In this document: piece by piece, positions 24,998 through 33,889 of the stretch
Layout: the number at the start of each line of letters is the position of its first letter
How positions within the stretch are numbered: position 1 is the first letter of the stretch
Source: Flavobacteriales bacterium
GTDB taxonomy: Bacteria; Bacteroidota; Bacteroidia; Flavobacteriales_F; PHOS-HE28
Assembly: GCA_016699575.1 (NCBI GenBank)
Contig: CP064979.1
Span: 868,001-932,000, forward strand
Length of the DNA stretch: 64,000 bases
Reading direction: 5' to 3'
The notes under the pieces: model-generated
Told to the model about the DNA's origin: nothing
The model's database searches: none
Seen by the model: the letters and a program-made list of their open reading frames with translations, nothing else
Made by a program: the position numbers and the translations under genes

Positions 24998-27174
24998 TGA
25001 AGCGTGGTATTGCACTGGTCGCATTGGTCGTCGTTTTGACCGGACCAACGGTGCACGCCCAGTGCCCTGATAACAACACCTTGTTCGGTGTGGCCATCAC
25101 CCCACCTTGCCCCGGATCAACGACGAGCGGATGTGTGCCGGCGGGCCAGTACATCCTGGTGAACGTGGTGGCCGGCAACGTGTACACCTTCAACACGTGC
25201 GCCGCGGCCTGGGATACACAGATAACGCTCTACAACAACGGCGGCGGAGCTAGCCTGGGCTACAACGACGATTTCTGCGCACCCGGGTCGCAGGTTACCT
25301 GGACCGCCACCTTCACCGGGCAATTGCGGGTGCTGGTGGACCAGTGGAACTGTACAACCAGCGCGAATTGTGTACCCATCGGCATCGCATGCTCGGCGCC
25401 GCCGCCACCGGTCACGAACAACGAGCCGTGCACCTCCGTCAGTCTCCCGGTGAACACTTCCTGCGTTGCGCAGAATTTCTCGAACGTCGGTTCCACCATT
25501 ACCATCAACCCACCAACACCGAGCTGCGGTTTGATCACGGGTGGTGACGTTTGGTTCAGCTTCGTTGCGCCTCCATCCGGTATTGTGAATTTCCAGACCG
25601 CCGCCGGCACATTGCTCGACGCCGTCATGGCCGTGTATTCCGCCACCAATTGCTCAACCGCTCTGGTTGAAGTCGGCTGCGATGACGACTCAGGACCCGG
25701 CACCATGCCCTATCTGTCACTTACGGGGCTCACACCGGGCAATACCTACTTCATCAGGATCTTCGGTTTCAGTGGCACCACCGGCACCTTCAGCATATGC
25801 CTCACCACGGTTGCACTTCCCGCAGGTGATTGCATCTACCAGTTGAGCATGTTCGACAGTTTCGGTGACGGATGGGACGGTAGCACCGTGGGCATCAGCA
25901 TCAATGGCGGCCCCTTCACCAACTACACGCTTCCCGGGGGCTCCAACGGCATCGCTCTCATTGGGGTGAACATCGGCGACATCGTTATCGTGCAGTACAC
26001 CGAGAACAGCTTCTTCCCCGGCGAGATCAGTTATTCCATCGGGCCCGGATGCATCTGGAGCGACGGACCTACGCCCTCGACCGGGATCGTGTTCACGCAA
26101 ACCGTCGATTGCCAGCCTGCCCCCTCCCCTCCGGAAGACTGTGCCGGTGCGATCACCATTTGCAATAACCAGGCGTTCAACAACAATACGCAGAGCACAG
26201 GTTGCGCATTCGATCTGGATGCCGCCAACCAGGGCTGCCTGGCAAGTGCAGAGCGCCAAGGGACGTGGTATTACTTCAGTCCAAGCACCAGTGGAAACGT
26301 CGCGTTCACCATTTCCCCGACCGATCCAACGGACGATTACGACTTCGCCATCTGGGGGCCCTTCCCACCGGGGAATCCCATTTGCCCTCCACCCGGTGCA
26401 CCGCTCCGTTGTTCTTATGCGGCCCCTGCTGGTGATACCGGTCTCAACTACACGGCGGTCGACAATACGGAAGGGGCAGGTGGGGACAAATGGGTGAACG
26501 ACCTGGCCGTGGTGGCTGGCCAAGTGTATATCCTGTACGTTTCGAATTTCAGCCAGAGCGGTCTGGCCTTCAACCTGAACTGGAACCTGACCAATGGTGC
26601 CAGTTTGGATTGTACGGTCCTGCCGGTTGAACTCGTCTACTTCGAGGCGAAAGCCGCAGCGGCGGCAGTTGATCTTACCTGGGGAACGGCTACTGAGCTC
26701 AATAGCGACCACTTCCTGGTGGAACGTAGCACGGATGGCGAGTTCTTCACTACGGTGGGCCATGTGCAGGCTGCCGGCAACAGTCTCGTGGATCACCACT
26801 ACGTCTTCGTTGACCGGAACCCACCCACTGGACTGCTGCAATACCGCCTCAGGCAAGTTGACACGGACGGCCGATCAGCGTACTCCGATCGGGCGACGGT
26901 TCTCATGGGCAGCCTGGTCCTGGCAGGTGCTCCGTACCCCAATCCTTCCTCCTCGGAGGTCCGCCTTGACCTCGCCGTGGCCAGCGAGGGGCTTTACCGG
27001 GTGCAGTTCATCGACCTCTTGGGCCGAGCACATTTGGACCAACGGTTCAGCGCCCATCGAGGGCAACAGACCATGGTCATGAACGTTCAGCCGTTGGATG
27101 CCGGGCCTTATCTGGTGCGGATCGTGGCCCCGGACGGCTCGGTGGTCACGACCGGTAGCTTCGCTAAATACTGA
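24994..27174 (+). CDS. Modular T9SS type A sorting-domain protein (paralogue D)
   Basis: A 726-residue secreted protein. Signal peptide 1-23 (ends TVHAQ) is followed by an N-terminal beta-sandwich very similar to the one at 1305 (ITLYNNGGGASLGYNDDFC, TWTATFTGQLRVLVDQ). Then a PPC-like domain (about 142-270, GGDVWFSFVAPPSGIVNF) and a DSFGDGWDGSTVGISINGG module (about 277-378). A CUB-like module spans about 380-540 (GTWYYFSPSTSGNVAF), then a fibronectin-III-like segment from LPVELVYFEA. The sorting domain begins GAPYPNPSSSEV near 644 and ends GSFAKY. Coupled to the small gene before it. Likely displayed on the cell surface; ligand unknown. Confidence 0.88.
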   Translation: MMKRGIALVALVVVLTGPTVHAQCPDNNTLFGVAITPPCPGSTTSGCVPAGQYILVNVVAGNVYTFNTCAAAWDTQITLYNNGGGASLGYNDDFCAPGSQVTWTATFTGQLRVLVDQWNCTTSANCVPIGIACSAPPPPVTNNEPCTSVSLPVNTSCVAQNFSNVGSTITINPPTPSCGLITGGDVWFSFVAPPSGIVNFQTAAGTLLDAVMAVYSATNCSTALVEVGCDDDSGPGTMPYLSLTGLTPGNTYFIRIFGFSGTTGTFSICLTTVALPAGDCIYQLSMFDSFGDGWDGSTVGISINGGPFTNYTLPGGSNGIALIGVNIGDIVIVQYTENSFFPGEISYSIGPGCIWSDGPTPSTGIVFTQTVDCQPAPSPPEDCAGAITICNNQAFNNNTQSTGCAFDLDAANQGCLASAERQGTWYYFSPSTSGNVAFTISPTDPTDDYDFAIWGPFPPGNPICPPPGAPLRCSYAAPAGDTGLNYTAVDNTEGAGGDKWVNDLAVVAGQVYILYVSNFSQSGLAFNLNWNLTNGASLDCTVLPVELVYFEAKAAAAAVDLTWGTATELNSDHFLVERSTDGEFFTTVGHVQAAGNSLVDHHYVFVDRNPPTGLLQYRLRQVDTDGRSAYSDRATVLMGSLVLAGAPYPNPSSSEVRLDLAVASEGLYRVQFIDLLGRAHLDQRFSAHRGQQTMVMNVQPLDAGPYLVRIVAPDGSVVTTGSFAKY

Positions 27175-27294
27175 CCATCCCCCGGGGCGCGGTTGAAAAC
27201 CTGCGGGCAACCTGCGCAACCACAGGTCGTCATTCATGCGCAATGTCCCTTGGCTTTCCCTTCCAACCTGTTCATGACTTGCGTCCCGACCACC

Positions 27295-27326
27295 TTGCGA
27301 ATGCCTTGGCGGGTCGGCTACATTTG
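27295..27326 (+). promoter_or_regulatory. Promoter for the tandem surface-protein genes
   Basis: A perfect Bacteroidota -7 box TACATTTG at 27319-27326 with a TTG at 27295-27297 (21-nt spacer) as the -33 element. It lies 57 nt upstream of the first of three tandem paralogous genes, in a 208-bp intergenic region. Confidence 0.65.
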
Positions 27327-27382
27327 GCGCTTGCCGTTCAGTCCATTGATCCCGATGGCCCACATAACGTTTGCCCCGTAAC

Positions 27383-29326
27383 ATGAAGCAACTCTCCGCT
27401 CGCGCGCTGTGGACGATGGTCCCCGCCGCATTGCTGGCAACGGCCACCATGGCCCAAAGCACCGCCATTAACACCACTGGCGCGGTAGCCGCAGCTTCGT
27501 CCTTGTTGGACATCTCGTCCACGAACCGGGGCTTGCTCATACCCCGCATGACCCAAGCCCAGCGGACGGCGATAGTTGCCCCTAGCGATGGCTTGTGGGT
27601 GTACCAGATCCCCAATGCCGGCAATACGCTTCCCAACGGGTTCTGGTACTACGATGCCAGCGCTCCCGATGCCGGCTGGTACCGGATGAGCAGCGGATCG
27701 GGGTGGTTGTTGGCCGGTAATTCGGGCACCAACCCGGTAACGAACTACCTGGGCACGACGGACAACGTGCCGCTGGTGATCGCCACCAACGATGTGGAGC
27801 GTATGCGGTTGTTCCACAACACGGCGCCTACACCCGCCTCGTTCCTGGGCATCAACAACCCCGCACCCGTCGAAGCACTATCCGTGACCGGCGGTATCCA
27901 CTTGGGCACCGGCGCTGCGCCCGGCAGTCTCACCACCACCCCAGGTGTCATCCGTTACAATCCCGCTCCCACCCTGCCAGCGCCGTTCCCGGCCATGAAC
28001 CCGGTGATCCCTTACCACGAGGGAGGCGCTTCCTATACGTATGGCGTGCTACCTGCCGTCAACACCATGGAAAGGCTTGAAAATGCCTTCCTGGAGGTGA
28101 ACGACGGAAACTATCCCGGCAGTGTATTGCAATGCGGCAGCGGTTCTGCGGAAACCCCGAACAACGGTGGTATCAGCAACGCGGGCGGACCGAACTTCAA
28201 TGACACCCCCTTCCCGACCAGCGTAGGTCGTGGCTCCAAGTTCCAGTACATCTTCACGGCTGTCGAACTCACTGCCATGGGCTTGTGCCCTGGCTTCATC
28301 ACCGAGTTGGCTTTCCGCCCGGTGCAGGACGACAACAACTTCCCGGGCCCTCCGGTCTCCTCCGCCAGCATTGGCTTGGAAATTCGAATGAGGAACGTTG
28401 TGGGTCCGGTGAACCTCGCGGCCGGATACGACCTTACCCTCAGCCAATCCGCATCCTTGAACGGTGTAGGCGGTCAGACCATTCTTGTGGCCAGTGGTCT
28501 TCTGCCCGTACCGCTGACCACACCGTTCAACTGGACGGGCGGCGACCTGATGATCGATCTGAGCTACACCCGCGCACCGCAGGTGGGTATCAGCCCTGCG
28601 GTCCAGGTGAACACCGGCTTCGCCAACTGTTCCCGTTGGGGCTGGTTCGGCACGCCGGTTCCGGGTAACACCATCCACACCTCGGCCGCGGCTGGTTTTA
28701 CAGTGGTGCCTGCCGCTCAAACCGGCTCACATGGCGAACGTCCTGTTACCCGGTTCACGGGGCAGGCCCAGGTGCCGGTGCCCACAGTGCTGCAGGGCGA
28801 TTATGTGCAGTACAGCGGTGGTTTGCTGGTCGGCTCAGCCGCTTGGGCCAGCACGCCTGGCGTCTTCCAAGGGCCGGGGGTGGTGCGTGCCGAAGTGGCC
28901 TGCTATGACGGTAACGTGCAATTGAGCGACCACATTTTCGACCGTTACTTTGATGGTGCCGCCAAAACGGGCGAAGGCCATCTGGCCGGTTCACTGACGC
29001 CCTTGGATGAGCTGGAAGGCTACCTGGCGGCCGAACGGCATTTGCCCAGTATGCCCAGCAGGCACCAGTGGGAATCGCGGGGGCCGAGCAGTTTGGGTGA
29101 ACTATCCACGGGCCTCTGGGAGGCGGTGGAGGAACAAGCCCTGTACATCATTGAACTGAACAACGGCTTGAAAGACCTCGAGACCGCAGCGTTCGGCGAA
29201 AAATTGAGCACCACCGAGCTCGCCGACAGGATCGCCATGGTGCAGGACAGCCCGCGATTGACCTCCGAAGAGAAAGCACGGATCATTGCCGGGTTGCGCG
29301 GCGCCCAACGGAACCAGCACAACTGA
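27383..29326 (+). CDS. Tandem surface/tail-fibre-like protein 1
   Basis: A 647-residue secreted protein. Signal peptide 1-25 (ends ATMAQ), then the Bacteroidota fibre-type N-terminal signature LLDISSTNRGLLIPRMTQAQ and FWYYDASAP. A long variable beta-rich middle (about 130-500) contains KFQYIFTAVELTAMGLCPGF. The conserved C-terminal block LSDHIFDRYFDGA, then YLAAERHLPSMPSRHQW and LWEAVEEQALYIIELN, resembles the end region of Bacteroidota tail-fibre-domain proteins. A Glu-rich helical tail follows, with no obvious T9SS sorting domain. It is the first of three tandem paralogues. The precise function is unknown; adhesin or fibre-like is inference. Confidence 0.78.
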   Translation: MKQLSARALWTMVPAALLATATMAQSTAINTTGAVAAASSLLDISSTNRGLLIPRMTQAQRTAIVAPSDGLWVYQIPNAGNTLPNGFWYYDASAPDAGWYRMSSGSGWLLAGNSGTNPVTNYLGTTDNVPLVIATNDVERMRLFHNTAPTPASFLGINNPAPVEALSVTGGIHLGTGAAPGSLTTTPGVIRYNPAPTLPAPFPAMNPVIPYHEGGASYTYGVLPAVNTMERLENAFLEVNDGNYPGSVLQCGSGSAETPNNGGISNAGGPNFNDTPFPTSVGRGSKFQYIFTAVELTAMGLCPGFITELAFRPVQDDNNFPGPPVSSASIGLEIRMRNVVGPVNLAAGYDLTLSQSASLNGVGGQTILVASGLLPVPLTTPFNWTGGDLMIDLSYTRAPQVGISPAVQVNTGFANCSRWGWFGTPVPGNTIHTSAAAGFTVVPAAQTGSHGERPVTRFTGQAQVPVPTVLQGDYVQYSGGLLVGSAAWASTPGVFQGPGVVRAEVACYDGNVQLSDHIFDRYFDGAAKTGEGHLAGSLTPLDELEGYLAAERHLPSMPSRHQWESRGPSSLGELSTGLWEAVEEQALYIIELNNGLKDLETAAFGEKLSTTELADRIAMVQDSPRLTSEEKARIIAGLRGAQRNQHN

Positions 29327-29346
29327 TCCAAACACCTCCACAGCAC

Positions 29347-31332
29347 ATGAACAACGCTCTATCGATGACCCGCATGCGCAAGCTGACGCTCATCTCCGGT
29401 GTTTTGGCGGGATCAACGTTGCTGGCCCAGACCAACAACGTGGCCATCAACAACAACGGTGCTGCACCCAACACCTACGCCATACTTGATGTGCAGAGCA
29501 CCGGGAAAGGCGTGTTGATACCGCGCATGACCGATGTGCAGCGCAACGCCATTGCCGCACCGGCGCAAGGCCTTACCGTGTACGTGACCGCACCCGATGC
29601 CGAAGAAGGCTTCTGGTACTACGAGGCCGGCGTATGGACCCGCATCAATCCGGGTTCTCCTTGGACCCTTAGCGGCAACGCCACCACCGTACCGGGCACC
29701 GGTGTTGGACAGAACTACCTGGGCACTGCCGATGCACAACCGCTGGTGTTCCGCACCAACAACATCGAGCGGGCACGCTTGCTTACCACGGGTGAATTCG
29801 GCGTGGGCACCACCACTCCGGTGGAGGAACTGGACGTGAACGGTGCTATCATGCTTTCGGGTACCCAGGCCTCTGCTGTTCCCGTGGCAGGTACCATCCG
29901 TTACACGACCTACAGCGCCGTTACCCCCATTGCACCGTTCACGGCCTACAGCCAGACCTACCACGAGGGTAATCTGAACGGCACCAACGTTGGTTTCACC
30001 GGTTGGCGCAAACTGGAGAACGATTACACCGAGGTGAAGGGGATGAGCTATGCAGCCTCAGGGTCACCCGTGGCGTGCAATCCAGCACCGGCTAGCGTGG
30101 CTTTGGGCACGGCCAACGGAGTTGATGCCACATCGAACATTACCCCGTTCGCGAACAACTCCGCCACAACGCATCGCGTGCGCCATCAGTACCTGTTCAG
30201 ACCGAGTGAATTGGATGTTGAACTCAACCAGTTGTTCAACAATCCAGCCGCAACCCAAGGTCTATGCGCTGGTGCCCAGGTCGCGAGCATTGGTTTCAAC
30301 GTTATCGTTAATCCTGGTCAAAAGGCGTGGGCCGGGAGCGTCGCCATCAAGCACAGCAGTTTGAACGCGCTTACCGGCGCGATGGATAACACCGTAGATC
30401 CAGCTGGCCGTTGTGTTGCGACTGTCGGTTTACAACCGAGTGCCGGTGTTGGCTGGAAGACGTACACCTTCCCAACTCCTTTCGTTTGGGACGGAATCCG
30501 GGGGATCGTTATCGAGGTTTCATTTGCTGGCGGCATTTCTGCCATCGCGAATGCGCAAGTGCAAGTGACCACCAACACCGGCTTCAACTCCACTGCTTAT
30601 AATCATGGAGCCGCCGGCGGGACATGCAACGGTACGGGTGCTTGTGGGAATGTGCCCGGATTGTGTACGAACAATGGCGTATCGGTCATTCGACCGGTGG
30701 TCCAATTCAATACCAACGCCAACGGCGTTAGCACCGCCCCACCTGGTACCACATCCAGCGGCGACTTTGTGAACTATCATGGGGCACTTTTGGTTGAAGG
30801 CAATCTCCCTTGGGTGTTGCCGACTGTGCTCAATTGGAGCGCTCAATCCGCGCCCTACTACTCCTTCAAAGGACCCGGCACCATTGCGGCCCAACAAGGC
30901 ATTTATGACGATGCCGTACGCCTGACCGACCATGTGTTCGACCGCCATTTTGATGGTCGTGTGATGTCTTCCGATGCCGCTGAGCACGGCACTGGCCGCA
31001 ACCTCAGCATCGGTGAAATGACCGCGCATACACGGACGAAGCGTCACCTGCCCACCATGAAAGGCCGGGCGGATTGGGAGAAAAGTGGCGGCTTTGCCTT
31101 GGGCGACGTGACCAACCAGTTGTGGGCCACCACCGAAACACAAGCCTTGTACCTCATCGACCTGCAGGAACGGACCGAGGGGTTGGCCGTGCTTTCCGGC
31201 ACAGGCCCCATCAGTCCAACGCAATTCGAAGCAGCCAAACAAGCGGTGGCTTCCATGGGCACGCTCACAGAGGCCGAGAAGGCCGTGCTCCTCGACGGTT
31301 GCAAGCAACGCATCAGCACCACCACCCGCTAA
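29347..31332 (+). CDS. Tandem surface/tail-fibre-like protein 2
   Basis: A 661-residue secreted paralogue of the preceding gene, 20 nt downstream. N-terminal signal segment (about 10-27, ends LLAQ), ILDVQSTGKGVLIPRMTDVQ and FWYYEAGVWTRI. The variable middle is about 60-520, with RHQYLFRPSELDVELNQL and several Cys-Gly loops (GGTCNGTGACGNVPGLC). The conserved C-terminal block is LTDHVFDRHFDGR, then TKRHLPTMKGRADW and LWATTETQALYLIDLQ. Similar ends with divergent centres suggest diversifying duplication. Likely co-transcribed with its two neighbours. Two later ATG codons (residues 7 and 10) are possible starts. Confidence 0.78.
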   Translation: MNNALSMTRMRKLTLISGVLAGSTLLAQTNNVAINNNGAAPNTYAILDVQSTGKGVLIPRMTDVQRNAIAAPAQGLTVYVTAPDAEEGFWYYEAGVWTRINPGSPWTLSGNATTVPGTGVGQNYLGTADAQPLVFRTNNIERARLLTTGEFGVGTTTPVEELDVNGAIMLSGTQASAVPVAGTIRYTTYSAVTPIAPFTAYSQTYHEGNLNGTNVGFTGWRKLENDYTEVKGMSYAASGSPVACNPAPASVALGTANGVDATSNITPFANNSATTHRVRHQYLFRPSELDVELNQLFNNPAATQGLCAGAQVASIGFNVIVNPGQKAWAGSVAIKHSSLNALTGAMDNTVDPAGRCVATVGLQPSAGVGWKTYTFPTPFVWDGIRGIVIEVSFAGGISAIANAQVQVTTNTGFNSTAYNHGAAGGTCNGTGACGNVPGLCTNNGVSVIRPVVQFNTNANGVSTAPPGTTSSGDFVNYHGALLVEGNLPWVLPTVLNWSAQSAPYYSFKGPGTIAAQQGIYDDAVRLTDHVFDRHFDGRVMSSDAAEHGTGRNLSIGEMTAHTRTKRHLPTMKGRADWEKSGGFALGDVTNQLWATTETQALYLIDLQERTEGLAVLSGTGPISPTQFEAAKQAVASMGTLTEAEKAVLLDGCKQRISTTTR

Positions 31333-31344
31333 GACGCACATCCT

Positions 31345-33255
31345 ATGAAGACCACTTCTACACGTCTTTCGCTCCTCGCCACAGGTCTGCTGGCCGTGCT
31401 TCCTGCGGTTGCCCAGGTGGGCATCAGCCGGAATGCGGCAGCACCTGCGGTTGACGCCATGCTGGATGTGAACGTCGCCAGCTTGGCCACCAAGTTGGGC
31501 ATGCTCATTCCGCGCATGACCGACGCTCAGCGAATCGCCATTGCGCCCAACGCCACTGCCGAAGGACTATTGGTCTACCAGACCAACGCGCCTGCGGGCT
31601 TCTGGTACTGGGATGGCGCCGTTTGGCTGCCCTTCACCGCTGGTGATGCGTGGGGCTTGTTCGGCAACACCGGCACTCTTCCCGGGACGGACTACGTGGG
31701 CACGTTCGACAATACGAACTTCCGCATGAGGACCAATGGCGCTATCGCTGTGCCCCCCGTAGGCGTCACCATCACGGCAGGGGTAACGCCGGGGCGTGTT
31801 GGGGTGAACACTGGCACCACCACGGAGATGATGGAAGTGAGCGGTGCGATCCTGCTCAACGGCGGTGCCGTTGGTGCCACGGCGGGCAACCTACGTGGGA
31901 CGCCCGGGGTGTTCCCGGGCACTACCGTGCACCAAGGGTACTTGGGTGCCCCGTTGAATGCTTGGTATCAATTGGAGAACGTGTTCGGCGAGCGCCGGAA
32001 CCAGATCTATCAGGTGGTGACCGCAGCCTGCAATTACCCTATTGTTGCCGCGCCGAACCCGGATTTCAGTTCCACCAACCTTGTTGGAGACTACGTAACG
32101 ATCGGCACTGGCGCTGCTGGTATCAGTTCGGCCACCATCGAAACACCCTATGCGACGTTCTGGGAGGACCACAAGGTGCAGTACCTCTACCGGTCCACGG
32201 AATTGCAGGCGGTTATTCCGAACGGCTCGGCTGTGCCCACCAGCATCTGCCCCTTGCCGGAGGTCATTGAGGGTTTGGCTTTCAGGACGGGGTCTGCCGG
32301 TGTCCAAGCTTGCGCCGGCGCAGAGATCAAGATGGCCAACACAACGTTGACAACGTTGACAACGTTCGCCGCAGGACCGTTGCAGTTGTGTTGGTCCAGT
32401 CCTTCGTACTTGGCCGTCAACGGTTGGAACGTTCACCAGTTCTCCACACCGTTCGGCTGGAACGGCACTGGTAACGTCGTTGTGGAGTTCTGCTTCAACA
32501 ACAACAACTGGACGAGCAACACCGGTATCTACTTCGACGCCACGGCCTACTCGGGCCTGTTCGGCTCATATTGCGATGCGTGCGGCGCACTTTTCGGGGG
32601 ATTGTGCAACTTCACTTCATGTCCACCGGGAGCACCGGCGGTTGCTGGTGTTACCTGCACCGGGTACAGTCATACTCCAGGCTGCCAGCACACGGCCGGT
32701 ATGAACCTGTCAACGTGCGACGGTACCTTCCAGTTCACCGGCCAACAAGGGAACGCGAACAAACACCCGCAGATCCGGTTCTACACGAAGGTCGGCTCTG
32801 TAGGAAGCACACCTACGTTGGGCGATTACATCTACACGGGTGGGAACGGTGTGGTGATCGGTACCCCTGCTTACGCTGCAGCAAACTTTAAAGGTCCCGG
32901 CACACTGCTTGCGCAGAACCAGGTTTGGGGCGGTACCGTGCTCTTGAGCGACCACGTATTCGATAGCTACTACGACGGCGAGGTACGCGCACAGGACGGT
33001 GCAGGTGCACGCAGCTATGCCCACCGTTCCATCGAGGAAGTGGAAGCCTTCGTTAAAACCAACCGCCACTTGCCCACCATTGAAGGACGGGATGCCTGGA
33101 ACCAGAAAGGCGGCTTCAGCTTGGATGAACTCAACACCCAGCTCTGGGTTACCGTGGAGGAACAAGCCTTGCACATCAAGGAACTGAACGAGCGCATGGA
33201 GCTCTTGCAGAAGTACTTGATCGAGAAGCGCTTGGCGGAGCTGAAGAAGAAGTGA
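31345..33255 (+). CDS. Tandem surface/tail-fibre-like protein 3
   Basis: A 636-residue secreted paralogue, 12 nt after the second copy. Signal peptide 1-24 (ends AVAQ), then MLDVNVASLATKLGMLIPRM, FWYWDGAVWLPF and a variable middle with HKVQYLYRSTELQAVIP. A Cys-rich loop CDACGALFGGLCNFTSC lies near residue 410. The C-terminal block is LSDHVFDSYYDGE, then TNRHLPTIEGRDAW and LWVTVEEQALHIKELN, with a Lys-rich helical end. A 9-bp unit is repeated three times at 32341-32367 (peptide TTLTTLTTF). A perfect hairpin terminator follows the gene and closes the array. Confidence 0.78.
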   Translation: MKTTSTRLSLLATGLLAVLPAVAQVGISRNAAAPAVDAMLDVNVASLATKLGMLIPRMTDAQRIAIAPNATAEGLLVYQTNAPAGFWYWDGAVWLPFTAGDAWGLFGNTGTLPGTDYVGTFDNTNFRMRTNGAIAVPPVGVTITAGVTPGRVGVNTGTTTEMMEVSGAILLNGGAVGATAGNLRGTPGVFPGTTVHQGYLGAPLNAWYQLENVFGERRNQIYQVVTAACNYPIVAAPNPDFSSTNLVGDYVTIGTGAAGISSATIETPYATFWEDHKVQYLYRSTELQAVIPNGSAVPTSICPLPEVIEGLAFRTGSAGVQACAGAEIKMANTTLTTLTTFAAGPLQLCWSSPSYLAVNGWNVHQFSTPFGWNGTGNVVVEFCFNNNNWTSNTGIYFDATAYSGLFGSYCDACGALFGGLCNFTSCPPGAPAVAGVTCTGYSHTPGCQHTAGMNLSTCDGTFQFTGQQGNANKHPQIRFYTKVGSVGSTPTLGDYIYTGGNGVVIGTPAYAAANFKGPGTLLAQNQVWGGTVLLSDHVFDSYYDGEVRAQDGAGARSYAHRSIEEVEAFVKTNRHLPTIEGRDAWNQKGGFSLDELNTQLWVTVEEQALHIKELNERMELLQKYLIEKRLAELKKK

Positions 33256-33274
33256 TCGTAACAGCCTAACCTCT

Positions 33275-33310
33275 GAGCGGCCCGGTATCCCACCGGGCCG
33301 CTCGTATTTT
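33275..33310 (+). terminator. Terminator closing the tandem surface-protein array
   Basis: A 12-bp perfect stem (GAGCGGCCCGGT / ACCGGGCCGCTC) with a 5-nt loop followed by GTATTTT, 19 nt after the stop codon of the third paralogue and just before the next gene. Confidence 0.8.
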
Positions 33311-33316
33311 GGCACC

Positions 33317-33889
33317 ATGCTGTCCGTTCGGTTCGCCACTTTGTGCACAGCACTTATGGTGCATGCGATGGGCTTGGCCCAAACACCAGCAGGGGCCACC
33401 TGGCACTTCGGCATCGGACTGGGCACCGGTATGAACAGCCAGCTCTACACCTGCTTCCTGGTGAAAGTGCACGAGGAGAAGGTGGTGGACAAGGAGGCCA
33501 TCACCTCGGACCAATTCATCCTGCAGGCCAAAGGCATGGTGCAGAGCAAGGCCAACCCGGGCAACGAAGACCTTTGGAAGAAACACGGCATCGTGCTGTG
33601 CGATACCGCTCAGGTCACCACCGTGCAGGAGCAGATCGATGCTTGCAACCCGATGTCGCACCTGTGGAAGTTGCGTTTCCAGGAGTGGCCCCTCCACGAT
33701 GGTATCGGTCGTCCGGATGCATCCGGTTGGAGTGAAATGCCCATGCGGCCCAGCGATCGCCAGCTGTTGCTGCTGAGCGAGTTCGGCATAACCCACCCAA
33801 GTGATATTTGCTTCGGCGAACCCGCCTTTGCGTTGTTGCGGAGCTTGCGTGATCCCGGTTGGGTGGCCAACTACAAAGGGGGCTTATGA
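33317..33889 (+). CDS. Secreted hypothetical protein upstream of meaB
   Basis: A 190-residue protein with signal peptide (about 1-21, ends GLAQ). The mature part has WHFGIGLGTGMNSQLYTCFL, an Asp/Glu/Lys-rich middle with VVDKEAITSDQFILQAKGM, and LWKLRFQEWPLHDG. I do not recognise a family. The ATGA overlap with the start of meaB shows translational coupling to a cytosolic metal-cofactor GTPase, an odd pairing for a secreted protein. A near-consensus -7 sequence (TATTTTG, one base short of TAnnTTTG) sits directly upstream at 33305-33311. Confidence 0.65.
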   Translation: MLSVRFATLCTALMVHAMGLAQTPAGATWHFGIGLGTGMNSQLYTCFLVKVHEEKVVDKEAITSDQFILQAKGMVQSKANPGNEDLWKKHGIVLCDTAQVTTVQEQIDACNPMSHLWKLRFQEWPLHDGIGRPDASGWSEMPMRPSDRQLLLLSEFGITHPSDICFGEPAFALLRSLRDPGWVANYKGGL

